Part shown: positions 36,069 to 45,227 of the stretch, piece by piece
How positions within the stretch are numbered: the stretch's first letter is position 1
How the letters are laid out: each line of letters starts with the position of its first letter
Assembly (NCBI GenBank): GCA_963707435.1
Contig: CAVPPF010000002.1
Location: 434,001-498,000, forward strand
DNA: 64,000 nucleotides
Direction: 5' to 3'
DNA from: UBA4744 sp963707435
GTDB taxonomy: Bacteria; Actinomycetota; Acidimicrobiia; Spongiisociales; UBA4744
The notes under the pieces: generated by a model
The model's input: only the letters and a program-made list of their open reading frames with translations
Databases searched by the model: none
Told to the model about the DNA's origin: nothing
Made by a program: the position numbers and the translations under genes

Positions 36069-37745
36069 TTGGACGTCAACTATGACGTGGTGGTGATCGG
36101 CAGCGGCTTCGGCGGCAGTGTGGCCGCACTCCGTCTCACCGAAAAGGGTTACCGGGTCGGGGTTCTCGAGGCGGGCAAGCGGTGGGACGCCAGTTCACTC
36201 CCCGCCACGAACTGGAACCTGCGGAAGTTCCTCTGGTTCCCGAAACTCGGCATGCGCGGCATTCAACGGCTGAGCTTGCTCAACCACGCTCTGGCGCTGT
36301 CCGGAGCCGGCGTCGGCGGCGGCTCGCTGGTGTGGGGAAACGTCTGCTACGAACCGCACGCGGTGGCCCTGCGCGATCCGCAGTGGGGGCACATCACCGA
36401 CTGGGGGTCGGAACTGGCTCCTCACTTCGATCAGGCACGTCGGATGCTGGGCGTCCACACCATCACGAGGGAATCCGCATCCGACGGTGTGCTCCGTTCT
36501 GTTGGTGAGCATTTTGGGGTCGAGGCGAGCTTCACGCTGACTCCCGTCGCGATCCACATCGGCGCCGGGGGCGTCGAGGAACCCGACCCCTACTTCGGAG
36601 GTGAAGGCCCGACCCGGACCGGATGCATCGAATGTGGCGGATGCATGGTGGGTTGCCGCTACAACGCCAAGAACACCCTGGACAAGAACTACCTGTACCT
36701 CGCCGAGAAACATGGCGCCGTCGTCTATCCCGAGCACCAGGTGGTCGACATCGAGGCGCTCGACGGGGGAGGGTACCGGGTCACAACGCAGCGACCCGGG
36801 GCCTGGTTCCGCAAACGTTCGCGGTCGTTCACGGCCGGGCAGGTTATTTTTTCTGCCGGCACGTTGGGGACCGCCCGGCTGCTCCATTCGCTGCGGGAGA
36901 GCGGCCGTTTGACCAACATCTCTCCGCGACTCGGCTATCAGGTGCGGACCAACTCGGAGACGATCGTCGGGGCGGTTGCCTCTAGCACATCGGTCGACTA
37001 TTCCAAGGGTGCTGCAATCACCTCTTCGATCCATCCGGACTCGCGCACGCATATCGAGGCAGTGCGATATCCGGCCGGCAGCAACGCCATGGGTCTGTTG
37101 GCCACCCTTCTGGTCGATGGAGGGGGGACCACCCCGCGGTGGTTGCGCTTCCTGGCCCTCTGCGTCCGGCACCCGCTTCAGTTCCTCCGGTCGCTCTCGG
37201 TGTACCGGTGGTCCGAGCGCACGGTCATCTTTCTAGTGATGCAGAGCCTGGACAACAGCCTTCGCCTGCGTTTTCGTAAAGGGATCTTCGGGCAGCGGCC
37301 CGTGACCGAGCAGGAGACCGGCAAGCCGAGCCCCACCTACATACCTGCGGCCAACGAGGCTGCCCGGACGGCGGCGTCGCTGATCGGAGGGTCGCCGATG
37401 GGCAGTATCAACGAGGTCGTGCTCGACACCCCGATCACGGCCCATCTCCTGGGCGGGGCGTGCATCGGTGACTCGGCGGAAACCGGTGTCATCGATCCGT
37501 ACCACCGCGTGTTCGGCCACGAGGGGCTCCACGTCATTGATGGGTCTGCCGTGACGGCCAATCTCGGCGCCAATCCGTCACTGACCATCACCGCCATGGC
37601 AGAGCGGTCGGTGTCTCTCTGGCCCAACCGTGGCGAAACCGATGCCCGCCCACCGCTGGGGGCAGCCTATGTTCGCCTGGACCCGGTGGCGCCGAACCGG
37701 CCGGTGGTGCCGTCGGGCGCTCCGGCTGCGCTCGGTAAACCCTGA
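36069..37745 (+). CDS. GMC family oxidoreductase (cholesterol oxidase-like)
   Basis: FAD-dependent oxidoreductase, 558 aa. The dinucleotide site is DVVVIGSGFGGSVAALRL near residues 6-23. GAGVGGGSLVWGNVCYEP matches the FAD/substrate region of cholesterol oxidase-like members, CIECGGCMVGCRYNAKNT is a Cys-rich segment of the same subgroup, and the C-terminus has HLLGGACIGDS and HVIDGSAVTANLGANPSLT. It would oxidise an alcohol, perhaps a sterol or long-chain alcohol. The start is TTG 36069; no ATG in frame precedes the conserved domain, and an AAAGGACGGG site lies upstream. It stands alone. Confidence 0.88.
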   Translation: MDVNYDVVVIGSGFGGSVAALRLTEKGYRVGVLEAGKRWDASSLPATNWNLRKFLWFPKLGMRGIQRLSLLNHALALSGAGVGGGSLVWGNVCYEPHAVALRDPQWGHITDWGSELAPHFDQARRMLGVHTITRESASDGVLRSVGEHFGVEASFTLTPVAIHIGAGGVEEPDPYFGGEGPTRTGCIECGGCMVGCRYNAKNTLDKNYLYLAEKHGAVVYPEHQVVDIEALDGGGYRVTTQRPGAWFRKRSRSFTAGQVIFSAGTLGTARLLHSLRESGRLTNISPRLGYQVRTNSETIVGAVASSTSVDYSKGAAITSSIHPDSRTHIEAVRYPAGSNAMGLLATLLVDGGGTTPRWLRFLALCVRHPLQFLRSLSVYRWSERTVIFLVMQSLDNSLRLRFRKGIFGQRPVTEQETGKPSPTYIPAANEAARTAASLIGGSPMGSINEVVLDTPITAHLLGGACIGDSAETGVIDPYHRVFGHEGLHVIDGSAVTANLGANPSLTITAMAERSVSLWPNRGETDARPPLGAAYVRLDPVAPNRPVVPSGAPAALGKP

Positions 37746-37811
37746 GTCGCCCTCCCGACGCTCGCTCGCCGTGGTCGCAGTAAGGTACCTGCGGCACGAG
37801 GAGGAGTCGAG

Positions 37812-38666
37812 ATGCAACGGGTGTTGGCGGCCTTCGATCTCACGCCCATGGGCCGGCGCGTGGTCGAGCGGACCCGTCTGCTGGCGGAGCAACTCGGTAC
37901 CCACCTGGAGCTACTGCACGTCATCGAGCCGTGCGAGGACCCCTTCCTGTCCGAGGAGGAAGAGCGGTTTCTTGCCGACCATCGGCACACGGCTGCTGCC
38001 GCCCTGGTGGACTGGGTGGCAGGGCGAACATCGGCGCCCATCGATTTCCAAGTGATCCGGGGTGCTCCTTCGACGCAAGCGGCTCGCCTCGGGCGCGACG
38101 TGGATCTGCTCGTGGCGGGGACCTCTTCGATCGACGCCGCCCAGCTCGGTCCGGTGACGAGAAGGCTGGCCCGCAAGTCCCGCTGTGCGGTGCTGGCAGT
38201 CCGAAGGCAGCCGCGAGTTCCCTACCGGCGGGTCGTCGCGGCCGTTGACCTATCAGAGCACTCCAGGAAGGCCGTTGAGCTGGCACGGACGCTGGCGCCT
38301 GCGGCCGAGGTCACGGTTGCGTATGCGTTGACGACCCGCTCCGATGTCCTCCTGGGTCAGAGCCGTCTCTTCGAACAGGACGCGGCGACCAGGGCCCGCG
38401 AGCGTCTGGCCCGGGCTGAGGCTGCACTGGACGAGTTCGCTGCTCCGTGGGGCGAGTCGGTGCGCACCGCCATCGTTGAAGGGCCGCCGTCCCGGGCGAT
38501 CAGTGAAGCAGCCCGGCGCAGGGGAGCCGATCTGGTGACCGTCGCGAGTCGGGGAGCAGGGGCAACATCCCTCGTGTTGTTGGGCGGAACCGCCGAGGAG
38601 ATCATGTCGTCTGCTCCGTCGGATGTGGCCGTGGCGCGAGTCGAAGGAACGTTCCGCCGACCCTGA
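37812..38666 (+). CDS. Universal stress protein with two UspA domains
   Basis: Cytoplasmic protein of 284 aa made of two UspA-type domains. The first runs from RVLAAFDLTPMGRRVVERT to about residue 135, the second from RRVVAAVDLSEHSRKAVELA to the end. The second keeps the nucleotide-loop pattern GADLVTVASRGAGATSLVLLGGTAEEI; the first has DLLVAGTSSID. ATG 37812 follows GAGGAGTCGAG. Tandem Usp proteins are common in actinobacteria and linked to stress or hypoxia. Its neighbour on the other strand is the envelope-stress operon. Confidence 0.9.
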   Translation: MQRVLAAFDLTPMGRRVVERTRLLAEQLGTHLELLHVIEPCEDPFLSEEEERFLADHRHTAAAALVDWVAGRTSAPIDFQVIRGAPSTQAARLGRDVDLLVAGTSSIDAAQLGPVTRRLARKSRCAVLAVRRQPRVPYRRVVAAVDLSEHSRKAVELARTLAPAAEVTVAYALTTRSDVLLGQSRLFEQDAATRARERLARAEAALDEFAAPWGESVRTAIVEGPPSRAISEAARRRGADLVTVASRGAGATSLVLLGGTAEEIMSSAPSDVAVARVEGTFRRP

Positions 38667-38677
38667 GGCGTCCTTGG

Positions 38678-38855
38678 TCAGCGCTCCAAGCGCTGCAGAA
38701 AGGCGATGAGACTGCCCGGACGGTCGACGATCCACCCGAGGATGAACCCGATCAGGCCGAGGATGAACGGCCCATAGCAAAGCGTCCCCGCCCAGCCAGT
38801 GCCAGATCACGGCGGCGATCACTCCGAGGATGGTCCCGATGAGGCTTCGGCTCAT
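38678..38855 (-). pseudogene. Small membrane protein (DUF2273-like), frameshifted
   Basis: Begins SRSLIGTILGVIAAVIWHW, then continues in the next frame as GTLCYGPFILGLIGFILGWI to a stop at 38678; one indel near 38803 separates the halves. Restored length is about 58 aa with two membrane helices. Small two-helix proteins of this sort accompany Asp23 and AmaP genes in Gram-positive bacteria. It overlaps the preceding gene by 4 bp and ends the operon. Confidence 0.6.
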
Positions 38856-39424
38856 ATCGTCTCCTGAGACTCTCGTTGAAGGACCGGGGTTCTGGCCGCT
38901 GAGTTCCCCAGGACCAGGATCAGGTCGACCGGTGAGGGATCGACGCCCAAACCGGACCAGAACTCGTCGTTCAGAACCTCTCGTGCCTTCTGACGGACGT
39001 CCGCTACATCAGCATCATCGGCAAGTCTTGCCTGGATCTTGATACGGCGCCGGTGCGAGACGGGTATGGCATCCCGCACTCCGGGTACCTTCAACAGCTG
39101 TTCGATGACTCCCCGCCGTTGGGCTGCGGCTCCAACTGATGTGGTTCCCTTCGGGCTTTGGTCGACGATCGTCGGCCGGGCCGAGAGCCGGAACGGCACC
39201 AGCTGTGCAGCCACCAGGACGATCGCCAGGATTGCCAGTCCGGCACCGAGCAGCGCGGCTGCCCAGCGGGACAGCGTGGGAGCTACCAGCCAGTCGGCCC
39301 AATCGGCCAGGGAACGCCGCCATGAACTCGTGATGAGATCGGTCGACTCCAGCACCAGGAGCACGCCGACGACGAGAAGGGCAAACCAGGACAAGGCGGC
39401 TGAAACCCGCTGCAGCACTCTCAT
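38852..39424 (-). CDS. AmaP/DUF6286-like membrane protein
   Basis: Protein of 190 aa with two N-terminal membrane helices (LSWFALLVVGVLLVLESTDL and AALLGAGLAILAIVLVAAQL) and a soluble C-terminal domain (GVIEQLLKVPGVRDAIPVSH, KIQARLADDADVADVRQKA). This layout matches the Asp23 membrane-anchor proteins (AmaP/DUF6286). It overlaps the next upstream gene by 4 bp in the envelope-stress operon and probably tethers the Asp23 protein to the membrane. Confidence 0.75.
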   Translation of the reverse strand: MRVLQRVSAALSWFALLVVGVLLVLESTDLITSSWRRSLADWADWLVAPTLSRWAAALLGAGLAILAIVLVAAQLVPFRLSARPTIVDQSPKGTTSVGAAAQRRGVIEQLLKVPGVRDAIPVSHRRRIKIQARLADDADVADVRQKAREVLNDEFWSGLGVDPSPVDLILVLGNSAARTPVLQRESQETI

Positions 39425-39954
39425 CGTGCCCTCCGCGCTTGCTTCCTGCCGGTGGCCACCGAGTAGGCGACCTCGCTCAACCCGAGCCCCTCTAGACGCC
39501 GGTCGATCGCCTGGCTGGTCTCGTCGGCGATCTTGTACGTGTCGTCCGGACTCGTCGGGGTGGTGACCATGATGCGCCCGCGTCGATGGCGCACCTCGAT
39601 ATGAGAATCGACTTCGCTCGTCACCGTCCGCTTCAACACGTCGGCGACAGAATCGAGATCGATGCTGGTGGCTCCGGCCGCGGCCGATTCAAGCCGGAGC
39701 AATCGGCGGCCCTTCCATTGGATCGCCACGGGAATGCAAAGGGCAGCGACGATCACCAGCGCCAGCCCCCCCAGGATCGCGGCCCCTTCCTCGGGAGTCC
39801 GGACCGCCCAGGATGCAACGTTGGACAGCGCCGTATTGAGCCACCGGATGGACCGGTCGACGCCGAAAGTAATCAGGGCGACGGCTGCAATACCCACCGC
39901 CAGCGTGGTGACGAAACCGAAGAAACGCAGCAGCAGCGTTCGTCCCATTGCCAC
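39421..39954 (-). CDS. AmaP-like membrane protein, alkaline-shock operon
   Basis: Protein of 177 aa, similar in layout to its downstream neighbour: two N-terminal helices (FFGFVTTLAVGIAAVALITF and GAAILGGLALVIVAALCIPV), then a soluble domain with LDSVADVLKRTVTSEVDSH and TYKIADETSQAIDRRLEGLG. It starts 1 bp after the Asp23 gene. Two anchor-like genes in tandem suggest duplication and divergence. Confidence 0.75.
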   Translation of the reverse strand: MAMGRTLLLRFFGFVTTLAVGIAAVALITFGVDRSIRWLNTALSNVASWAVRTPEEGAAILGGLALVIVAALCIPVAIQWKGRRLLRLESAAAGATSIDLDSVADVLKRTVTSEVDSHIEVRHRRGRIMVTTPTSPDDTYKIADETSQAIDRRLEGLGLSEVAYSVATGRKQARRAR

Positions 39955-40407
39955 CTATTCCACTCGGGAAACGACGGGAACTTGCTCCTGGTCGGTCGGT
40001 ACGTACAGGTCGACCACTTCGATGTTGACCTCCTTGACGACCAGTCCGGTTCCGCTCTCGACGCGCGTGATGACGTTATCCCGGAGCTGCTGGGCAAGCT
40101 CGGGGATGGAGAATCCGAAGTCGACGACGATCGAGAGGTCGATAGCGGCTTCACGCTTGCCTACCTCAACGTTCACACCCTGGGTGAGCGTCTCTCCGGC
40201 TCGAACCCGTCCCAGCAGGCGGCGGAACGTCTTGCCCATCTCGTGCACTCCGGCAACCTCCCGGGCTGCCATCCCCGCCATCTTGGCTACGACCACGTCG
40301 GCAACCGACGTGATGCCACGATCTGTGGCCAAAACATACCCTTCGTCGCTGCTCGGCATCGGCATGACATCTTCCACGGTGCGCTCCTTGTGGTTCTTCT
40401 TGGACAC
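39955..40407 (-). CDS. Asp23/Gls24 family envelope stress response protein
   Basis: Cytoplasmic protein of 150 aa. Family blocks are GITSVADVVVAKMAGMAARE near residue 31, GVNVEVGKREAAIDLSIVVD near 77, and PELAQQLRDNVITRVESGTG, ending VKEVNIEVVDLYV. Asp23 proteins form membrane-associated assemblies and respond to alkaline or envelope stress. It heads a minus-strand operon with two membrane-anchor proteins and a small membrane protein. GAGCGCACC precedes ATG 40407 only weakly. Confidence 0.9.
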   Translation of the reverse strand: MSKKNHKERTVEDVMPMPSSDEGYVLATDRGITSVADVVVAKMAGMAAREVAGVHEMGKTFRRLLGRVRAGETLTQGVNVEVGKREAAIDLSIVVDFGFSIPELAQQLRDNVITRVESGTGLVVKEVNIEVVDLYVPTDQEQVPVVSRVE

Positions 40408-40516
40408 AGGCGAAGACTACCCCCGGTACGAGGCGCCCGGTCTCTGAAGTGGCACGAACCTTGACCGCACGTCAAGAACGGGGTGGCGGCAGGAGGCTCC
40501 TACAATCTCTTTGATC

Positions 40517-40590
<74 letters not shown>

Positions 40591-40608
40591 CCGATCGCCG
40601 GCGATCGG
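40591..40608. terminator. 18-bp perfect palindrome between tRNA-Met and the convergent gene
   Basis: CCGATCGCCGGCGATCGG is self-complementary over all 18 bases. It fills exactly the gap between the tRNA end and the stop codon of the convergent Lrp-type gene. As RNA it folds into a 7-bp stem with loop CCGG from either strand, so a bidirectional terminator or processing hairpin is likely. No U-run follows on either side. Confidence 0.5.
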
Positions 40609-40842
40609 CTACAGGAGAACAATCGGGCAGGTCAGGGTGCGGGTGATCCCTTCGACGGCCTGAATCTGTGAGACGACCAGCTTGCCCAACAGATCGACGT
40701 TGTCCGCTTCTATCTTGGCGATCACGTCGTAGGGGCCGGCTACAGCTGCCGCCATGGTGACGCCGGGCAGTATCGCGATCTCCTCGGCGACTTCGGCCGA
40801 CCGGCCAACGTCGGTTTGGACGAGTACGTAGGCAGCGACCAT
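40609..40842 (-). CDS. Lrp/AsnC ligand-binding (RAM) domain protein
   Basis: Stand-alone RAM domain of 77 aa: AAYVLVQTDVGRSAEVAEEI, then GVTMAAAVAGPYDVIAKIEA and QIQAVEGITRTLTCPIVL. The GPYDV and VxxGIxRTxT-like patterns match the effector domain of Lrp/AsnC regulators. There is no helix-turn-helix, so it cannot bind DNA alone and may modulate a full-length Lrp or bind amino acids. GGGAGAAG precedes ATG 40842. Confidence 0.9.
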   Translation of the reverse strand: MVAAYVLVQTDVGRSAEVAEEIAILPGVTMAAAVAGPYDVIAKIEADNVDLLGKLVVSQIQAVEGITRTLTCPIVLL

Positions 40843-40909
40843 CGAGCTTCTCCCTTTTTCGGTGCTAGTTGATTGTTGTCCATAGCGGGGCCGACGTCCA
40901 CAAGAAGTC

Positions 40910-41470
40910 TCAGGATTCTGTCGTGCTCTCGAGTCCCGCCGCGAAGTCCCGGGCCGTGGCCGTGTCGAATCCGACCAGGCGCACCTCTTCGACTACACCG
41001 CTGTGGTGGGTCAACCAGGTGACAACCGAATCCGCCATGACCCGGGTTGCTTCGGCCGTCGGATATCCGAAGATGCCGGCAGAGATCGCCGGGAAAGCGA
41101 GCGATGGAGCGTTGATCGAAGCGGCGGCATCCAGGGCGGCGACGGTCGCATCCCGGAGCATTCCCTCATTGTCCTGCCCGGCCTTGTAGCGCGGGCCGAC
41201 GACATGGATGACGTGGGACGCTTGCAGGGCTCCGCCGGTAGTAACGGCCGCCTGGCCTCTCCCGACGGGGCCGTGCTCGCGGACCCACAGGTCCGACTCC
41301 TCCTGAATCACCCGGCCGCCGGTGGCAACGATGGCCGCGGCGACACCGCCCCCATGAGCCAAGTTCTCATTGGCGGCATTGACGATGGCCTCGACGTCTT
41401 GGGTGGCAACGTCGCCCTGGACGACGAAGACGTGCGCTTCTCCGACGGGGCGATGAGCGATGATGTTCAT
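40910..41470 (-). CDS. Macro domain protein (ADP-ribose/O-acetyl-ADP-ribose deacetylase type)
   Basis: Macro domain of 186 aa. AIVNAANENLAHGGGVAAAI (near residue 29) and the phosphate loop AISAGIFGYPTAEA (near 123) define the ADP-ribose pocket. VGPRYKAG lies between them. Members remove acetyl from O-acetyl-ADP-ribose or ADP-ribose from proteins. Gene order gives no partner; it lies between the RAM-domain gene and the thiolase gene on the same strand. Confidence 0.92.
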   Translation of the reverse strand: MNIIAHRPVGEAHVFVVQGDVATQDVEAIVNAANENLAHGGGVAAAIVATGGRVIQEESDLWVREHGPVGRGQAAVTTGGALQASHVIHVVGPRYKAGQDNEGMLRDATVAALDAAASINAPSLAFPAISAGIFGYPTAEATRVMADSVVTWLTHHSGVVEEVRLVGFDTATARDFAAGLESTTES

Positions 41471-41509
41471 GCCCTCAGGCTACGCGTCGTCACGTGCCCA
41501 CCTCAAGGT

Positions 41510-42664
41510 CTATGCGAGGTTGCGGAAGATCGCCGCGGCTCCCATGCCCCCGCCGATGCACATTGAGACGATGCCGTACTCGACCTCTCGCCGCTTCATC
41601 TCGTGCAGCAAGGTGGCGGTCAGCTTGGCGCCGGTGCATCCAAGAGGATGGCCCAGCGCGATCGCGCCACCGTTGACGTTGACGATGTCCGGGTCGAGAC
41701 CTAGTTCCCGCACGCAGTAGAGCGCCTGACTGGCGAACGCTTCGTTCAGCTCGACGAGACCGATGTCGTCGAGTGACAGCCCGGCCTTGTCGAGCGCTTT
41801 CGGGATCGCTACCGATGGGCCGATGCCCATTTCCTCGGGATGGACACCCGCCACCTGGTACGTGACCAGCTCCGCCAGAGGGGCAAAACCGAGTTCCTCG
41901 GCTTTGGCTGCCGTCATCAGCAACGTCAACGCCGCGCCGTCGGACATCTGCGACGAGTTTCCGGCCGTCGAAGTCCCGTTGACCTTGAAGGCCGGCCGGA
42001 GAGCGCCCAGGCTCTCCACCGTGCTGGCCCGGGGCCCTTCGTCGGTATCGAAGATGATCGTCTTGCCACCCAGGTCGGTTTCGATGGGGATGATCTCATC
42101 GACGAACCGTCCGGCGGCAATGGCCGCCAGAGCCCGGTTGTTCGACTCGACGGCGAACGCATCCTGATCCGCCCGCGTTATCCCGTATCGTTCGGCAACG
42201 ATCTCGCTGGTCATGCCCATGGATTCGTAGGCTTCCGGGTAGTTCTCGGCCAGCCACGGGTTCAGCGACGGCTTGTTGCCGCTCATCGGCACCATCGACA
42301 TCGATTCGACCCCGCCGGTCAGGACGACGTCCGACCATCCGGCCTGGACTTGCGCTACACCGCTGGCCAGCGTCTGCAATCCAGAACTGCAGAACCGGTT
42401 GACGGTCATGGCCGGCACCTCGACGGGCAGTCCGGCCCGCAGAGCGGCGTTGCGACCGATGTTCAGGCCCTGTTCGCCTTCAGGCATGGCGCAACCGATG
42501 AGAATGTCATCGATGGCCGCAGGATCGAAGCCGGGCACCCGCTCCAGGAATCCCTGCATGAGCAACCCCAGCAGCTCATCCGGCCTGGTCTCCCGCAGAC
42601 TTCCCCGATTGGCCTTGCCGACGGCCGATCGATAGGCGTGAGTGACGACAACTCCTGTGCTCAT
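41510..42664 (-). CDS. fadA: Acetyl-CoA acyltransferase (FadA-type thiolase)
   Basis: Beta-oxidation thiolase, 384 aa. The nucleophilic Cys is in VNRFCSSGLQTL (Cys92), the His in IALGHPLGCTGAK, and the second Cys in SMCIGGGMGAA, with NEAFASQALY between them. It cleaves 3-oxoacyl-CoA to acetyl-CoA. It follows the 3-hydroxyacyl-CoA dehydrogenase/enoyl-CoA hydratase gene by 48 bp on the same strand, the normal multifunctional beta-oxidation pair. AAGGAGTACATGC precedes ATG 42664. Confidence 0.9.
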   Translation of the reverse strand: MSTGVVVTHAYRSAVGKANRGSLRETRPDELLGLLMQGFLERVPGFDPAAIDDILIGCAMPEGEQGLNIGRNAALRAGLPVEVPAMTVNRFCSSGLQTLASGVAQVQAGWSDVVLTGGVESMSMVPMSGNKPSLNPWLAENYPEAYESMGMTSEIVAERYGITRADQDAFAVESNNRALAAIAAGRFVDEIIPIETDLGGKTIIFDTDEGPRASTVESLGALRPAFKVNGTSTAGNSSQMSDGAALTLLMTAAKAEELGFAPLAELVTYQVAGVHPEEMGIGPSVAIPKALDKAGLSLDDIGLVELNEAFASQALYCVRELGLDPDIVNVNGGAIALGHPLGCTGAKLTATLLHEMKRREVEYGIVSMCIGGGMGAAAIFRNLA

Positions 42665-42712
42665 GCATGTACTCCTTCTGGTTCAATCAATGGAACAGAT
42701 CGTCTCACTTGT

Positions 42713-45124
42713 TTAATTCCGCAGCGGCTTGCCGGTGGCCAGCATGTGCTGGATCCGGGCCACGGTCTTTTCCTCGTGGCACAGCTCGAGAAAAGCTGCT
42801 CGCTCCAGATCCAGGAAATCCTGTTCCGTCCGCTCCGTCCGCTCGGGTACGTCGCCGCCGCACAGGACGTGCGCCAGTTTGCGGGCCAGGTACTCGTCGT
42901 ATTCGCTGATGTAACCGCCCCCGCGCATCGTGTGGGCTGCCACCTTCAGGGTTGCGATTCCATCCCGGCCCGGCACCGGAACGGTGGTGGGGAGCGGCGG
43001 CTGGTATCCCATGGCCAGCATGGCCAGCACATCTGCTTTGGCGTCCGCCAGAACGTTGTCCGGGTTGAGCGTCACCTTGTCGGTTGGTCGAAGGTACCCG
43101 AGAGCCCGGCTCTCCTCGGCGCTGCCGCCCACCATACCCGTTCCAATCGTACGGAACAGGTGCTCCATCAGGGGGAACAGGTTCGGCTTCACGGTTGCGG
43201 GCGCACTCCCGTAGAAACGGAAGGCCATCTCCTTGCAGCCGCCGCCGGCGGGAATCAAGCCGACGCCCAATTCGACCAGACCGAGGTACGTTTCGGCGGA
43301 GGCCCGCACGGCATCCCCGTGCATGACGGCCTCACATCCACCACCGAGAGCCATGCCGCGGGGAGCGACGACGACCGGACCGGCGCAGTACTTCATCTTC
43401 ATGAAGGCGTCCTGGATGCCGCGAATGGCCTGTTCGAGTTCGTCCCACATGTCGGCCATGATCAGCATGCCGACCAGGCCGATGTTGGCGCCGACCGAGA
43501 AGTTGGCCGCCTCGTTGCCGACCACCAGTCCGTCCAGCTCTCCGTTGTTCACCCGATCGCAGGCGTTGTTGATCATCTCGATGATCTGGGCGTCGATCGA
43601 GTTCATCTTGGTGTGAAACTCGACGAGACCGATCCGGTCCCCGAGGTCGTAGAGCGTGGCACCTTCGTTGCGATCGATGATCTTGCCTTGATCGGCGAGG
43701 ACGCTGAGCGAAATCTGCCGGTCAACGATGGGCACCGGGAGATAGTCCTCTTTCTCGACGTCCCAGTAGTACGTCAGACCCTCCCGCCGGACGTACCACG
43801 AGCCCTCTCCCTTGGCGACGAGCGTGTCGACGACCTGGGGTACGTTCATGCCCTCTTCCTTCATCCGCTCCACCGACTTCTCGAGCCCGATAGCGTCCCA
43901 GGTCTCGAACGGGCCGCTCTCATAGTTGAAGCCCCAGCGGAGCGCCCGGTCGATATTGACGATGTCGTCGGCGATCTCTCCGAGCAGTTCGGCCGAATAG
44001 ATACAGGTCTCCGCCGTCACTTTCCAGGCGAACCGGCCGGCGTCGTCGTCGAACCAGACCATCTCGCGGATCTTGTCAGCGGCATCCTCGAGGTTGCGAG
44101 TCGCACCGATCGAGTCGAACCGGACCTTCGGCTGTTCCTCGTAGTCGAGCGTCTCGAGGTTGAGGACATCGATCCGGCGCTCCCCGGATGCATCTCGCGA
44201 CTTCTTGTAGAAACCCGCGCCGGTCTTCTCACCCAGGGCGCCCTTGTCGATCATGGTCTGCATGGCTGCCGGGATCTGGAATCGTTCGTGCCAGGGATCG
44301 TCCGGGCACGACTTGGCCACGGTGGTGAGTACGTGAGCCATCGTGTCGAGGCCCACGACATCGGCGGTCCGGAAAACAGCCGACTTGGGCCGGCCCGTGG
44401 CCGGACCGAAGATCTTGTCTGTCTCCGTGATGCCCATCCCGAAGCTTTCCATCCAGTGAAAAACCGAGGTCATGCCGAACGTGCCGATCCGGTTCCCGAC
44501 AAAGTTGGGCGTGTCCTTGCCGTACACGATCCCCTTGCCGAGCACGTGTTCTCCGAAGTCGGCCATCGCCTTGAACAGTTCGGGGTCTGTGTCCTCGGAG
44601 GGCACCATCTCGAGCAGCCGCATGTAGCGGACTGGATTGAAGAAGTGGGTCACCATGAAGTGACGGCGGAAGTCGTCGCTGCGCCCCTCGGCCATGTCGG
44701 CCAACGACAACCCTGAGGTGTTGGACGAAATCACGCTGCCGGGCCGGCGGTGCTGCTCGACCATGTCGAACACCTTGCGCTTGATGTCGAGGCGTTCGAC
44801 GACCACTTCGACGATCCAGTCGCATTCGGCCAATTTCCCGGCGTCATCCTCGTAGTTGCACGGGGTGATGAGCTGGGCGAGGTTCTTGCTGTACAGAAGC
44901 GGCGGCTTCGACTTGTCGATCGAGGCGAGACCGGCCAGAGCGAACCGGTTGCGAACGGCCGGGTCGTCGAGCGACAGGCCCTTGGCCTGCTCCTTCTCCG
45001 ATGGCTCACCGGGGACGATATCGAAGAGATATGACGGGATGCCGGCGTTGGCGAGGTGCGCGGCTATGCCCTGTCCCATGACCCCTGCGCCCAGAATTGC
45101 AGCCCGCTTGATCGGGATACCCAT
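42713..45124 (-). CDS. 3-hydroxyacyl-CoA dehydrogenase/enoyl-CoA hydratase (FadN-like)
   Basis: Bifunctional beta-oxidation enzyme, 803 aa. The dehydrogenase part is N-terminal: NAD site AAILGAGVMGQGIAAHLANA at residues 8-27, then VISSNTSGLSLADMA and HFFNPVRYMRLLEMVPSEDT. The hydratase part is C-terminal: GLVGMLIMAD, RGMALGGGCEAVMHGDAVRA and ETYLGLVELGVGLIPAGGG with the catalytic acids. This order is that of Bacillus FadN and many actinobacteria, the reverse of E. coli FadB. With the downstream thiolase it carries out three steps of fatty-acid beta-oxidation. AGGAGGATCC lies just before ATG 45124. Confidence 0.92.
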   Translation of the reverse strand: MGIPIKRAAILGAGVMGQGIAAHLANAGIPSYLFDIVPGEPSEKEQAKGLSLDDPAVRNRFALAGLASIDKSKPPLLYSKNLAQLITPCNYEDDAGKLAECDWIVEVVVERLDIKRKVFDMVEQHRRPGSVISSNTSGLSLADMAEGRSDDFRRHFMVTHFFNPVRYMRLLEMVPSEDTDPELFKAMADFGEHVLGKGIVYGKDTPNFVGNRIGTFGMTSVFHWMESFGMGITETDKIFGPATGRPKSAVFRTADVVGLDTMAHVLTTVAKSCPDDPWHERFQIPAAMQTMIDKGALGEKTGAGFYKKSRDASGERRIDVLNLETLDYEEQPKVRFDSIGATRNLEDAADKIREMVWFDDDAGRFAWKVTAETCIYSAELLGEIADDIVNIDRALRWGFNYESGPFETWDAIGLEKSVERMKEEGMNVPQVVDTLVAKGEGSWYVRREGLTYYWDVEKEDYLPVPIVDRQISLSVLADQGKIIDRNEGATLYDLGDRIGLVEFHTKMNSIDAQIIEMINNACDRVNNGELDGLVVGNEAANFSVGANIGLVGMLIMADMWDELEQAIRGIQDAFMKMKYCAGPVVVAPRGMALGGGCEAVMHGDAVRASAETYLGLVELGVGLIPAGGGCKEMAFRFYGSAPATVKPNLFPLMEHLFRTIGTGMVGGSAEESRALGYLRPTDKVTLNPDNVLADAKADVLAMLAMGYQPPLPTTVPVPGRDGIATLKVAAHTMRGGGYISEYDEYLARKLAHVLCGGDVPERTERTEQDFLDLERAAFLELCHEEKTVARIQHMLATGKPLRN

Positions 45125-45227
45125 GGATCCTCCTAGCTGAATGGGTGATGTGCAGGCCCACCTTATCGGACCCAGCGGAGGCCAAAATCGGGTGAGAAGG
45201 ATTGCCGAACGCGAGCGAAAGCCGGTC

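Noticed and set aside
41840..44716. 958-codon open frame on the plus strand
   Set aside because: Antisense shadow of the fadA and fadN-like genes, created by their GC-rich codons; no family motif or ribosome site.
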